A stretch of 64,000 nucleotides of DNA from Acinetobacter sp. ANC 4910 (GTDB lineage: Bacteria > Pseudomonadota > Gammaproteobacteria > Pseudomonadales > Moraxellaceae), in contig NZ_SJNT01000002.1 of the NCBI RefSeq assembly GCF_004331035.1, positions 124,001 to 188,000 on the forward strand. Reading direction: 5' to 3'. A program made the translations under genes and the position numbers. Below are positions 36,541-45,141 of this stretch, piece after piece. The notes below the pieces were generated by a model. It was not told where the DNA came from. It did no database searches and saw only the letters and a program-made list of their open reading frames with translations. The first letter of the stretch is position 1. Each line of letters opens with the position of its first letter.

Positions 36541-36683
36541 GCTTGCCCCCTATCAATATGACTACTTAGATTTTCCTCATTTGCATATGCCGGCTGGCTA
36601 CAAGTAGTCAGAACAAGTACTGTTATGCCCAATAGCATCAATAAAGCAAAATTTTGGGTATATCTCTTTATAAGGTTAGACAT
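36537..36683 (-). CDS. Small predicted lipoprotein/membrane peptide in the alpA operon
   Basis: 48 residues. A basic start (MSNLIKRYTQ) leads into the hydrophobic stretch FALLMLLGITVLVLTTC, so it is a membrane peptide or a lipoprotein with the cysteine after LTT. ATG at 36683 has GGAGGGG 7 nt upstream, and the stop overlaps the start of the DUF927 gene (ATGA). It lies 2 bp after alpA. Function unknown; it may mostly serve translational coupling. Confidence 0.55.
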   Translation of the reverse strand: MSNLIKRYTQNFALLMLLGITVLVLTTCSQPAYANEENLSSHIDRGQA

Positions 36684-36685
36684 TA

Positions 36686-36895
36686 TCACCCCTCCTGAGA
36701 GGAGCTTATGTCTTTCTGTTTGTTATGCCATGTAATTAGATCGCCATAATCAAAATAGACTGGAGCCTGTTGAGTAGAACCTTGCTTATATGGTCTCGGA
36801 AAATTTGGATCTTTTTTAATAAGATTACGTAAAGTATCACGCGTAATGTTTAACAGTTCACATGTTTGATTGTATGTAACTCTAATTGGATGCAT
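36686..36895 (-). CDS. AlpA-like excisionase/transcription regulator
   Basis: 69 residues with the winged-helix MerR-like start VTYNQTCELLNITRDTLRNL and an FPRPYKQG block, as in AlpA/Xis regulators of P4-like islands. It probably controls the integrase and replication genes and acts as an excisionase. Upstream at 36966-36993 two TGCCGGCA palindromes could be its operator. It is the first gene of an operon with the 48-codon gene and the DUF927 gene. Confidence 0.78.
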   Translation of the reverse strand: MHPIRVTYNQTCELLNITRDTLRNLIKKDPNFPRPYKQGSTQQAPVYFDYGDLITWHNKQKDISSSQEG

Positions 36896-36965
36896 TTACT
36901 TGACTCCATATAAATAAATTTAATGAAGTAAGTATGTTTATGAGTATTAAAAATGTCGTTCTTTC

Positions 36966-36993
36966 TGCCGGCAAAAAGTTGTTTCTGCCGGCA
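36966..36993. promoter_or_regulatory. Twin TGCCGGCA palindromes, candidate operator
   Basis: TTTCTGCCGGCA occurs twice with identical palindromes at 36966-36973 and 36986-36993, 20 bp apart (two helical turns), in the AT-rich gap between alpA and the gene at 37005. Confidence 0.6.
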
Positions 36994-37004
36994 GAAGTAA
37001 TTTT

Positions 37005-37691
37005 TTAGTTCTGTAAATTCTCTATTTTACGTTCATTTTTTAGTTTACGAACATGCTTTACAATATGTTCGTGAGTTGCACTCCCCACCAATTCTCTTTT
37101 GTTTGGTTGGTGCATAATATAATTTGCAAATTTAGTTGCAGGTTGTTGATGCCATTCATCAGTCCAAGCTTTTTCAATCAGTTCATACATTGGGCGATTT
37201 ATTTCAACATCTCTTTTTGCTTTAATTTTTGCGATTTCTCTATTTTTATTAGAAATAACAATGCTATCCATTGTATTAAAAACATACTTATTATTCGGCG
37301 TTAAAGCCGTTCCAAAGATTTGATAGCCTTCACATAGGCTAAAAAGGGCTCTTTCCAAATCATTTTGTTCTATAAACATTTCTACATATGCAATATTTCT
37401 ATAAATGGCAAAAAAGGCTCTTTCAATAATATTATCTAATTCATCCTTAAAGTCTTGATAAATATATAACTTAGCTAAATTTTGTGTTTCTTCAAGTGTT
37501 AGCTGATAGCATCCATCTTCCGTCTGTGAGAATCTATTTTTTATGTCTCGTATTAAATTTAAAGTCTTAGCTTGTAATAACAAAAAGTCTAAATCTTCAT
37601 TTAGTCTATTAGTACGTTCATAAAAGAAAAATAAGTTTTCAGTAGCTCTAATTGTCAAATCTAGAATTTGATTTTTAAGATAGGTAATCAC
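37005..37691 (-). CDS. Hypothetical island protein
   Basis: 228 residues, unrecognised. It is mostly alpha-helical by composition, with a hydrophobic start (LKNQILDLTIRATENLFFFY), a coiled middle and the basic C terminus HVRKLKNERKIENLQN. No signal peptide or enzyme motif is visible. It lies upstream of alpA in the mobile island, with the twin palindromes 3 nt to 40 nt after its stop. Base use is as AT-rich as the rest of the island. Confidence 0.6.
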   Translation of the reverse strand: MITYLKNQILDLTIRATENLFFFYERTNRLNEDLDFLLLQAKTLNLIRDIKNRFSQTEDGCYQLTLEETQNLAKLYIYQDFKDELDNIIERAFFAIYRNIAYVEMFIEQNDLERALFSLCEGYQIFGTALTPNNKYVFNTMDSIVISNKNREIAKIKAKRDVEINRPMYELIEKAWTDEWHQQPATKFANYIMHQPNKRELVGSATHEHIVKHVRKLKNERKIENLQN

Positions 37692-37904
37692 GATTATTGT
37701 TCCTCATGCAGTACTCTCAATAAAACTATTAAGCCAATCGAATAGTACCTTCAACTTTCGGAAGCCTATCAAGGCTTAATCAGAGCACTATATGGTATAT
37801 TTATTTTTATTTCTTTATAAATCATTATAAAGAGTCACTAATCTGTTCTAACTCAAACTAGAGCTGAGAGTTACCAATTTTTGTATATCCGTAAATTAAA
37901 AGGA

Positions 37905-38546
37905 TTAACTTGCTGCTGCCAATCGCTCCCGTGCTTTTTCGACTACGTCGGTATATTCAAAACGGAGTAACTGTCGGTTGTCTACCTTTTCCAAGAAGTC
38001 CTCATAAGCTCCAAGTCCACTTTCCTGAATATTTCGCATGGAAAGTGCTCTACAGAATTCATCTGTTGATGGGTTCTCGATCATTTCTTCATACGCCTGT
38101 TCAGTATCATAAGCAGCAAATAAGCCTAAAAGGATCTTTCTGAACCTGTTAAAGATTTCCTTTTTTATAGCGTTACTTGCTTTGATCTGATTCGCATAAT
38201 AGATCCCATCTTTATACCGGCTTAGTCCTTTCAAACAACCAAAGAAATCATTGTCTATCACGAACACGCCTGATTGATCGATGGCCTGTATCAGCTCTGG
38301 ATCTTTAACTTGCATATTTTCTGGTGCAAACGTAAATGCATCATATTGAAGGGTTAGATCTACCAGATTAAGGATCTTAGTTTCAGTCACTTTAAATAAC
38401 GGCAAACGTTGATAAAAGTCCATTTCATCATACCAACAGTACACCAATGTAGGACTATTACACACGGCGGCAATGGCCACAGCACGTTCTTCATCGTCAA
38501 GTTCAGTACGTTTCTGTTCAAGTAATTCTGAAAGGTAAGTAAACAT
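37905..38546 (-). CDS. Hypothetical island protein
   Basis: 213 residues, unrecognised. Start MFTYLSELLEQKRTELDDEE; a middle part with VTETKILNLVDLTLQYDAF and FGCLKGLSRYKDGIYYANQI; acidic overall with a short basic end. No known motif, membrane segment or signal. It lies between the integrase and the replication genes, where P4-like islands carry cargo or accessory genes. Function unknown. Confidence 0.6.
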   Translation of the reverse strand: MFTYLSELLEQKRTELDDEERAVAIAAVCNSPTLVYCWYDEMDFYQRLPLFKVTETKILNLVDLTLQYDAFTFAPENMQVKDPELIQAIDQSGVFVIDNDFFGCLKGLSRYKDGIYYANQIKASNAIKKEIFNRFRKILLGLFAAYDTEQAYEEMIENPSTDEFCRALSMRNIQESGLGAYEDFLEKVDNRQLLRFEYTDVVEKARERLAAAS

Positions 38547-38915
38547 GTTCTTCTCTTGTGTTTTAAAGCTAAATACAGCCTGATTTATTATTCTGCACCT
38601 GCCTAAAGTTTTGAGGCAGCAAGCACTTTTTCATAGTGGAAAAGGTTAAATTTCCAATCTTTCAATTTATCCAAGTATGCTTCAAAACTAACTTCTCGCG
38701 GAATTTAATCGTTTGGGGGAAAAAGCTAATTGGCCTACATAAATTCACTACCTGAATGCGCAGTTAGCAACGTTGCGATTCGATCAGAGTTATCCCTGCC
38801 ACGCACCGACGCTTATAATTTAAGCATATTCCCTGATCGCTTAAATCTGCTCGTTTATTTTCAACAATTTTAGAAATGAAGTTCGTCATTGTTATCACTT
38901 TTACAATTTGCATGA
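38547..38915. other. Gene-free stretch before the integrase gene
   Basis: About 370 bp. I see only a short hairpin CTGCCT/AGGCAG (38599-38604, 38614-38619) and no coding frame, promoter of clear quality or repeat. Confidence 0.4.
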
Positions 38916-40145
38916 TCACTTAACTTTTTTAAACTGAAGAATGCTCTGGTCTGCAATTTCTTCTAAATGGTTCGCATACCATTGCATCATATTTGCCCTA
39001 TCTTGTAGATACTGAGCCTTGTTATATACACCCGCTACACCATCTTTTACATGTGCAAGTGCTGCTTCAATATGTCGCTCATCAAATCCACGATTATTCA
39101 GTAAGGTACTCGCAATATGTCTAAAGCCGTGGGGTGTCTGTCTACCTTCATAACCCATACGGCGCAAAGCCATAATGAAAACCGTATCGGACTTAGGCTT
39201 ACTCTTATCTGACCTACTCGGAAATAAAAATTCAGAATTGGTTTCAAAACTTTTGAGTTCTTTCAAAATTGCAACGGCTTGAGTAGATAAAGGGACGACA
39301 TGCTCACGGCGCTTCTTCATACGTTCTTCAGGAATATTCCAAAGTGCATTATCTAGATCAAACTCACTCCACGTTGCCCCCCTAAGCTCACTTGGGCGGC
39401 AAAACAGCATAGCTAAAAGCTGTAAACCCATACGAACATTTATAGTCGGATAATTATTTATAGCTCTTAATAAAGCTGGCAGTTCTTGCTCACTCACATG
39501 TGCCATATTCTCCTTCTTACCTTGTTGTAAATATTTTTGCAGCCCCTCTAATGGATTGTAATCAATACGACCTGTGACCTTAGCAAAGTCATAAATATCA
39601 CGGCACATAGCACGAATACGGTTCACTTGCTCATAAATACCCTGTTCTATTTGAATTCCTTTTAAATGATTCATCCATTCAATGGGTTTAATCGTGCTAT
39701 ATAACCGTTTACCGAATACTGGGAATATATGTTTCTCTAATGCTCCTTTATTCCGAACCATAGTGTCTTTAACCCATGAATTCAGCTTGGTATCAAGCCA
39801 TTCTCGAGCCAACACTTCAAACGTAGCATTATTTTGCTCTAGTTCTTGGCGCTTACGTTCTTGCTTAGTAATAATTGGATTATCACCATGTGAAATATCT
39901 TTAATAATTTCTCTAGCTTTCTTTCTTGCTCCAGCCCCTGAAAGCTCAGGGTAAGTTCCGATACCTAACCATGACCATTTACCATCAGCCTTTTTATATC
40001 TGAAAAGCCATGCTTTTTTACCATCAGGTTTTACACGGAAATATAAACCCTCACCATCTAATTCCCGATACTCTTTTTCTTCAGCTTCGAGATTCGCTAA
40101 TACGGTATCTGATAAAGGTCTTCTTTTGATATCAGCTCTTTTCAT
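38916..40145 (-). CDS. int: P4-type tyrosine recombinase (integrase)
   Basis: About 409 residues from ATG at 40145 (MKRADIKRRPLSDTVLAN); the open frame to 40199 crosses arm repeats. The N-terminal DUF4102 domain is visible as GLYFRVKPDGKKAWLFRYK. The catalytic domain has the arginine in MLFCRPSELRGATW, HGFRH (HxxR) and the tyrosine in GVYNKAQYLQDR. P4-type integrases insert DNA at the 3' end of tRNA or tmRNA genes. The gene faces inward, beside the core at 40319 and its arm repeats. Confidence 0.92.
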   Translation of the reverse strand: MKRADIKRRPLSDTVLANLEAEEKEYRELDGEGLYFRVKPDGKKAWLFRYKKADGKWSWLGIGTYPELSGAGARKKAREIIKDISHGDNPIITKQERKRQELEQNNATFEVLAREWLDTKLNSWVKDTMVRNKGALEKHIFPVFGKRLYSTIKPIEWMNHLKGIQIEQGIYEQVNRIRAMCRDIYDFAKVTGRIDYNPLEGLQKYLQQGKKENMAHVSEQELPALLRAINNYPTINVRMGLQLLAMLFCRPSELRGATWSEFDLDNALWNIPEERMKKRREHVVPLSTQAVAILKELKSFETNSEFLFPSRSDKSKPKSDTVFIMALRRMGYEGRQTPHGFRHIASTLLNNRGFDERHIEAALAHVKDGVAGVYNKAQYLQDRANMMQWYANHLEEIADQSILQFKKVK

Positions 40146-40148
40146 ACC

Positions 40149-40214
40149 TTGTACACCAGTGAGTTCAATAAAATATGCAATGTACAAGACAGTGTACACG
40201 GCACATGTACACTA
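40149..40214. repeat. GTGTAC/GTACAC arm-type repeats, right inner end
   Basis: TTGTACACC, TGTACAAG, GTGTACAC and CATGTACACT occur within 66 bp just upstream of the integrase start. They match the repeats at 17921 and probably serve as integrase/excisionase arm sites and as the integrase operator. Confidence 0.5.
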
Positions 40215-40245
40215 TAGCTAGTTATATTTGGTTATGTTTAGGCAT

Positions 40246-40280
40246 AAAAAAAGGCTTGATCCCTTTAGAATCAAGCCTTT
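40246..40280 (-). terminator. Intrinsic terminator beside the right att-like core
   Basis: AAAGGCTTGAT (40250-40260) and ATCAAGCCTTT (40270-40280) form an 11-bp stem; the minus strand continues in seven T. It may act as a replacement terminator for the tRNA/tmRNA gene used as insertion target. Confidence 0.75.
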
Positions 40281-40318
40281 GCGCTTTATATAACGTCATA
40301 TTCAGTCATATTAAGCTA

Positions 40319-40341
40319 GGTATTTGGTGGAGGTGGCGGGA
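40319..40341. other. att-like core, right boundary of the mobile island
   Basis: TATTTGGTGGAGGTGGCGGG (40321-40340) is, on the other strand, a tRNA/tmRNA 3' end ending CCACCTCCACCA. It lies on the integrase side of the island. The copy at 17841 shares most of it and its left flank. Confidence 0.5.
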
Positions 40342-40582
40342 GAAAAATATACTCATTAACTACATGTAATTTAACAATATAATTTTAATTAAAAAGGTCT
40401 TGTGTAACATCCGTGTCACCATAAAAATAATTTCAGTTCAAATCCCAGTTTCTCTCCATAACTCAGACTCTTAAATCATTAAAAAAAGTTGCATCAAGGG
40501 AGTGTATATAACACTCAGAATCTATGAGTGAACTTCCCTCTTATTAAAGCTTGGCTCAAAAATTTAGGTCATGAAAAATAGG

Positions 40583-40859
40583 GGTTACAAAAGTTACAGA
40601 TGTTTATTTATATAGTTATATATATGATTATTAACAATATATATTAGTTTTATAAAAGTTACATATAGGTAACTTTAAAGTTACATGTAACCTATTTTTG
40701 AGGTTACAACGTGTAACCTATTAAGTATATGATTTATATAAATTTAATTTATTTTAAAAAACTTTAGTAACCTCATGTAACCCCATTAAGGTTACAAAAT
40801 ATATTATTTAAAATCAATTACTTAAAATAATAAAATCATGCTTTATAATTTATGTAACC
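40583..40859. repeat. GGTTAC/GTAACC repeat cluster
   Basis: GTTAC or its complement GTAAC occurs 12 times in 277 bp, at 40584, 40593, 40658, 40670, 40680, 40687, 40703, 40713, 40767, 40777, 40791 and 40854, in both orientations, many as GGTTAC/GTAACC. The stretch from 40342 to 41113 has no gene. The cluster resembles iterons of a replication origin whose initiator gene is not in the window. Confidence 0.6.
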
Positions 40860-41037
40860 TCTCTCATACCTTATATTTAGAGTTTAAAAAAATAGTCTTA
40901 TTTAATTACTTTTTAAAGTCGCATCTAATTGAATCAGAGTGCATCAACAATCATTTATTAAAATCGGTCTAAGCCTTATGAAACATAAGCCTTAGAGCTT
41001 TTTCTGTTGTGCATCTAAAATGAGACATTTAGGAACT

Positions 41038-41070
41038 GTGCAGGCGGGAGAGGAGACTGCGTTTGACCTC
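41038..41070. other. Candidate cos region of the P2-like prophage
   Basis: A GC-rich block, GCAGGCGGGAGAGGAGACTG (41040-41059), stands out in very AT-rich DNA, just before the portal gene where P2 has its cos site. No sequence comparison was possible, so this is only positional. Confidence 0.22.
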
Positions 41071-41113
41071 ACAGCATATTGGTGTAACCTGACCTACTGA
41101 CTATTTTATTGAG

Positions 41114-41147
41114 CAAAAAAAAATGCCAAGCATTAAAACTTGGCATT
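41114..41147 (-). terminator. Terminator of the leftward portal-terminase operon
   Basis: AATGCCAAG (41122-41130) and CTTGGCATT (41139-41147) form a 9-bp stem followed on the minus strand by about eight T. It ends the Q-P operon. Confidence 0.8.
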
Positions 41148-41201
41148 ATAAAAAAGAATAAATGTATATTTTATATAGGTTTTTTGATATAATTCAGGTA
41201 A

Positions 41202-42284
41202 TTATGGCTTAGTGATAGATGAAATTAAGTCATATTCTTTAAACTTAATAACTTCAATACCAAGCCGATCATTAATTTGTTTTAGTAGGTTTTGATAGTA
41301 AACAATCTCATTGTAATAAAAGACTCTTGCAGCCTTTTCAATATCACCAAACCCACCTGAGTTTTGCGGTACCACACCCATCAATTGAGGTGGAATGCGA
41401 TGGCCTGCAAGCTGATCATCACGACTGGCAATCTTAATATTATAAAACTCATCCTTAGCAGCGACTTCGGCAAGAGGAATAACGTTTAAACCTTTCTCTT
41501 TTCCTCCTGGTGTGTAGACCAAAAGATTCTTAAAGTTGCCTGCCCCTTTTGAGTTTTGTAATGATTCTTCTAATACATCAACATCTTTCTGTGATTTTAG
41601 AGCATCAGTGATATGTAAGATAAACCCAGCATGTGCACCATTTTTGTAATAGCGTCTACGGAATAAAGTCGCAGCTTCATTTAATAAAATCGCGTTGATG
41701 CTACTTAAATAATTTGGAACACCATAAATTTCCTGCATGATGTCAGCATCGGCTACATGGATAATTTCTTCAGGTTCAAAAACATGTTGTTTACTTTGAA
41801 AACTATCTAACTGATAAAACTTTGAAAGGTCAGTCCCCTTTCGCATATTGACGGCAGGACGTGATGTTAACTTCAAAACACTTCTAAACCGATTATATTG
41901 AATATGGGTATAACAGTTTGCAAAAGTGATTAGGTTCAATGCCAAAGAATTAAACTCATGTCGGCTTAATAATGGATGCGGAATAAAATCACCTGAAAGA
42001 ATATTACGCTTGATCACGATCGCACTGGTATGGTGACTGGTACCACGATAAAGTTTTGCAGTCGCAGCAATATCAAAAGGTAATTCATACCAATCTTGCC
42101 AGACAGGACAATAACCATATTCAAATAATGCATGTCCATCCAATACTGGTTCTGCATCTCCGAAACTACTCATAATCGTTTTTGATTGTGGTTGTTCTTC
42201 AGGCGAAGATAAACCAGATCCTGCTGCCGACATCTGCTCCAAACGTGGAAAAACAGTCGAAATAACTCTGTCCAATATTCTCAT
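41202..42284 (-). CDS. Q: P2-like portal protein (gpQ)
   Basis: 360 residues, close to P2 gpQ (344). The PBSX/P2 portal blocks are visible: LFEYGYCPVWQDWYELPFDI, EEIIHVADADIMQEIYGVPN and AGHRIPPQLMGVVPQNSGGF. The portal forms the ring through which DNA enters the head and docks the terminase. The stop lies beside the terminator at 41114; its start overlaps the terminase stop by 4 bp. Leftward orientation is as in P2, where Q and P diverge from O. Confidence 0.94.
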   Translation of the reverse strand: MRILDRVISTVFPRLEQMSAAGSGLSSPEEQPQSKTIMSSFGDAEPVLDGHALFEYGYCPVWQDWYELPFDIAATAKLYRGTSHHTSAIVIKRNILSGDFIPHPLLSRHEFNSLALNLITFANCYTHIQYNRFRSVLKLTSRPAVNMRKGTDLSKFYQLDSFQSKQHVFEPEEIIHVADADIMQEIYGVPNYLSSINAILLNEAATLFRRRYYKNGAHAGFILHITDALKSQKDVDVLEESLQNSKGAGNFKNLLVYTPGGKEKGLNVIPLAEVAAKDEFYNIKIASRDDQLAGHRIPPQLMGVVPQNSGGFGDIEKAARVFYYNEIVYYQNLLKQINDRLGIEVIKFKEYDLISSITKP

Positions 42285-44062
42285 GAATTAAATACTCTGA
42301 TTCGGCTTTGATGTGCGCCAAGATGTGATTGATCAGCAACGTGAATAATTGGCGCATTTTCCAAACCATTCATCACTGCCCAAGCTATGTCACCATGCCC
42401 AGTTTCAGCACTACGACTGGTAACCAGTGTTTTATTTCCACCGCCACCAGTTAAGGCTTTTTTGATTGACAAGAATGACTTAGCAACAATTTGCAAACCT
42501 GCATCGAAATGTAGTCTACGTTTTTGAAATAGCTCTTTAACTCGAAGCCCCATGCGGATTTTTAATTCAGGGGTGTAGTTCAAGCGAGTCAATTGAGGAA
42601 AGAAAAGTTCAACGTGTTCAGCCACGGCCAAACCGTTACCTGTGTTATCAATACCGATAAAAGTCACGTTGTATCGCCCACAAACCTTTTTGATATACAA
42701 AGCTTGCTCACTGGCTTTCATTCCATGAAATTGTTTAATCTCAAGAATTCGATAGGGTTCAAGCGGTGTTTGTGGCGGTGCTATAACTGCTAAAGCTGCA
42801 TTATCACCTGTGAATGAAGGGTCATAACCTAACCAAACTTCCCCTGCATAACGTGGATTCTGATTCGGGAAAAAGTCTTTCCAGACTTCCCAACTGTCGA
42901 CCATGTTCGGGATGATTTCTTTTAATGGGAAGTAAGATCCTGAATCGTCAATAAACTCACAATCAAACAAATTGGCAAACTCTTCATCACCATATTCGGC
43001 AAGCAGATCCTCACGATCAAATAGATCACAGCCTTTTTCTTCAGCATCAGTCAATGTCACGATTTGCCGTGTTTTTCTGTCTGCACATTTAACTGGGGCT
43101 TTTAATGCAGTTTTACTGACATCGATCTCAATCGGTAATTTTCGTTTGCTGTCTTTACCCGTCCAAAAGGTATAGGCTTCATGCAAAATACTGGATGGCG
43201 TAGACATATAAATTTGCTTATACATCTTTTGTGAAGCCATCGCTGAAGCGACTTTTTTGAACTGTAAAAACTTACGAATCCAAAAGAATTCGTCCATGAT
43301 CACATCACCATGACGGCCTTGGGCTGTTAGCGCATTCGTCCCCAAGTAATAAACTGTTGCTTGGCCATTCGGTCCGTTAATAACAATCGGATCTCCAGTC
43401 AGATCCAAGCCAATCACATCCAATACAAAGGCTTTGATGTATTCAATGAATTGATATGCCTGCGCTTTGGATGCCGACATAAAAATTTTGTTTTTCCCAG
43501 TTTTTAATAAATCGATTAATGCCCAAAGCGCAAAAATATAAGTGGCACCAATCTGTCGTGATTTCAATAAAATAAAGATTCGAGACCAGGAAACGGCATC
43601 CATCCATTCCTCTTGATAAACGTATAAAAACTCCTTGAATGCCTCTTCAAGTTTTTCCAAGTCCTCAAGCGTGATCTGATTTTTTAACTTTTTCTTTTTC
43701 GGAGCTGCGTTACGATTTTCAAGATTCGGATTGAGATCTGTTTGTTTCCCTGATTCAAGATACTTTTGAATTTTTGCCCATCGCTCGAATTGTCGAGCAA
43801 TCATGTCCATTTCTTTGTAATTCGCATTACTTTTATTTTCCATAAAAGTCAGCGTCATATAGCGAATTTTTAAACCAGTTGTCACCTCATCATAAACATC
43901 CGTTTTAGACCATTGATCGCGCTGCTTCCAACTTTCGACAGTCGAACGATTTTCCCCAGTATGTTTGGCGATTTCTGAGACAGACATACCCATTGAGAAA
44001 AGTATTCTTCCCTGCTGTCTTGGGTTCATGAGTTCTAGGAACGTCGGTGTATTTGTATTCAT
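42281..44062 (-). CDS. P: P2-like terminase large subunit (gpP)
   Basis: 593 residues (P2 gpP has 590). The N-terminal helix-turn-helix is MGMSVSEIAKHTGENRSTVE. The ATPase has LLKSRQIGATYIFALWAL (Walker-A-like) and VIMDEFFWI (Walker B); the C-terminal nuclease region includes GYDPSFTGDNAALAVI and FIGIDNTGNGLAVAEHV. It packages DNA with gpM. It reads leftward from the shared late-promoter box at 44108, 46 bp upstream of the start. Confidence 0.95.
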   Translation of the reverse strand: MNTNTPTFLELMNPRQQGRILFSMGMSVSEIAKHTGENRSTVESWKQRDQWSKTDVYDEVTTGLKIRYMTLTFMENKSNANYKEMDMIARQFERWAKIQKYLESGKQTDLNPNLENRNAAPKKKKLKNQITLEDLEKLEEAFKEFLYVYQEEWMDAVSWSRIFILLKSRQIGATYIFALWALIDLLKTGKNKIFMSASKAQAYQFIEYIKAFVLDVIGLDLTGDPIVINGPNGQATVYYLGTNALTAQGRHGDVIMDEFFWIRKFLQFKKVASAMASQKMYKQIYMSTPSSILHEAYTFWTGKDSKRKLPIEIDVSKTALKAPVKCADRKTRQIVTLTDAEEKGCDLFDREDLLAEYGDEEFANLFDCEFIDDSGSYFPLKEIIPNMVDSWEVWKDFFPNQNPRYAGEVWLGYDPSFTGDNAALAVIAPPQTPLEPYRILEIKQFHGMKASEQALYIKKVCGRYNVTFIGIDNTGNGLAVAEHVELFFPQLTRLNYTPELKIRMGLRVKELFQKRRLHFDAGLQIVAKSFLSIKKALTGGGGNKTLVTSRSAETGHGDIAWAVMNGLENAPIIHVADQSHLGAHQSRIRVFNS

Positions 44063-44107
44063 GTGCTTAATGTTGCTTTAAGCACAAAAAATCTTTGAGT
44101 GATGTAT

Positions 44108-44130
44108 TCCTGATTACCGCTTAATCAGGA
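44108..44130. promoter_or_regulatory. Late-operon activator box, copy 1 (P/O divergent)
   Basis: 23-bp inverted repeat: TCCTGATTA, CCGCT, TAATCAGGA. It lies 46 bp from the P start and 73 bp from the O start and is nearly symmetrical, so it can serve both directions. Copies at 52743, 57094 and 58198 precede other late genes. Confidence 0.6.
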
Positions 44131-44203
44131 TAGGTTCGATTGCACCAAACCATAGCTCCGAAGCAGACTTCAATCATCGTAAAAATGATATGTGGAATAA
44201 CAA

Positions 44204-45127
44204 ATGGCGGAGCTACCAGGAGAAGGACGTGTAATCAAACGCTTTCGAGTTGCTCGTGAAGGGCAAACTGTGGATGGGCGTGAATTAACACGTCAAGAAA
44301 TTCAAGAAATGGCTGATTCATACAATCCTGAACATTACGCAGGACGTATCAATATCGAGCATTGGACAGGCTTTTCACCTGAACCACCCTTCAATGCGTA
44401 TGGCGATATTTTGAAAGTCGAAGCGGTTGAAGAAAACGGATTGATGTGTTTGTACAACACTCTTTCTGCTTTGCCGAACTTTGTTGCCATGAATAAAAAA
44501 GGGCAAAAAATTTACCCTTCAATCGAGTTCTATCGCAATTTCGCAGGGACTGGGAAAGCCTATCAAGTCGGTTTAGGTATGACCGATACCCCGAATTCTT
44601 TAGGTACTCAAGCCATTAAGTTTTCTGCAAGTCCTCATTCGCTCAGTACCCAACCTGATTCGGAGATCTATATCACCATGTCTGAACAAAATCCCAATGA
44701 AGGTAAAAGCCTTCTTGATCAGCTTAAAGAAGCGTTCACGCCTGCAGCAAAACCCAAAGAACAATTTAGTGATGAGCTGGCTAATCAGTTAACTCAGGGC
44801 GTTGTGCAATGTTTGAATGGTTTAAAAGCATTAACACAAGAGGTTCAAGGACTTAAACAATCGTTTAGCTCTCAACCTGTTACTAGCCCAACACAACAAA
44901 CACCACCTGCAACAGCTCCAGTTCAGCAAACACCATCTGTGGCTGCTCCAGAACAACAATCCACCCAAAATCCAACTGCTGCTCCTGATGCTGATATGAA
45001 AGCAGTTTTGCAACAATTATCTCAAGGTCTTACTGGCTTACAAAACCAATTTAATACCATGAGCACAACCCCAATGAATCCACCGCCTGTTCACACAGGT
45101 AGCCCAGCTAACGTAGTCGATTACTAA
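44204..45127 (+). CDS. O: P2-like capsid scaffolding protease (gpO)
   Basis: 307 residues. The N terminus VIKRFRVAREGQTVDGREL and EMADSYNPEHYAGRINIEHW match the GPO family, a serine protease-scaffold. The C-terminal part is proline/glutamine-rich (TQQTPPATAPVQQTPS) and then helical, as in the scaffold tail. It directs assembly of the procapsid and matures it. First of the rightward head operon, with the late box 73 bp upstream. Confidence 0.93.
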   Translation: MAELPGEGRVIKRFRVAREGQTVDGRELTRQEIQEMADSYNPEHYAGRINIEHWTGFSPEPPFNAYGDILKVEAVEENGLMCLYNTLSALPNFVAMNKKGQKIYPSIEFYRNFAGTGKAYQVGLGMTDTPNSLGTQAIKFSASPHSLSTQPDSEIYITMSEQNPNEGKSLLDQLKEAFTPAAKPKEQFSDELANQLTQGVVQCLNGLKALTQEVQGLKQSFSSQPVTSPTQQTPPATAPVQQTPSVAAPEQQSTQNPTAAPDADMKAVLQQLSQGLTGLQNQFNTMSTTPMNPPPVHTGSPANVVDY

Positions 45128-45141
45128 GGAATTAAATAATT

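Noticed and set aside
40430..40465. tRNA-like T-loop (CAGTTCAAATCCCAG)
   Set aside because: The flanking bases cannot form the five-pair T stem and no acceptor, D or anticodon arm is found.
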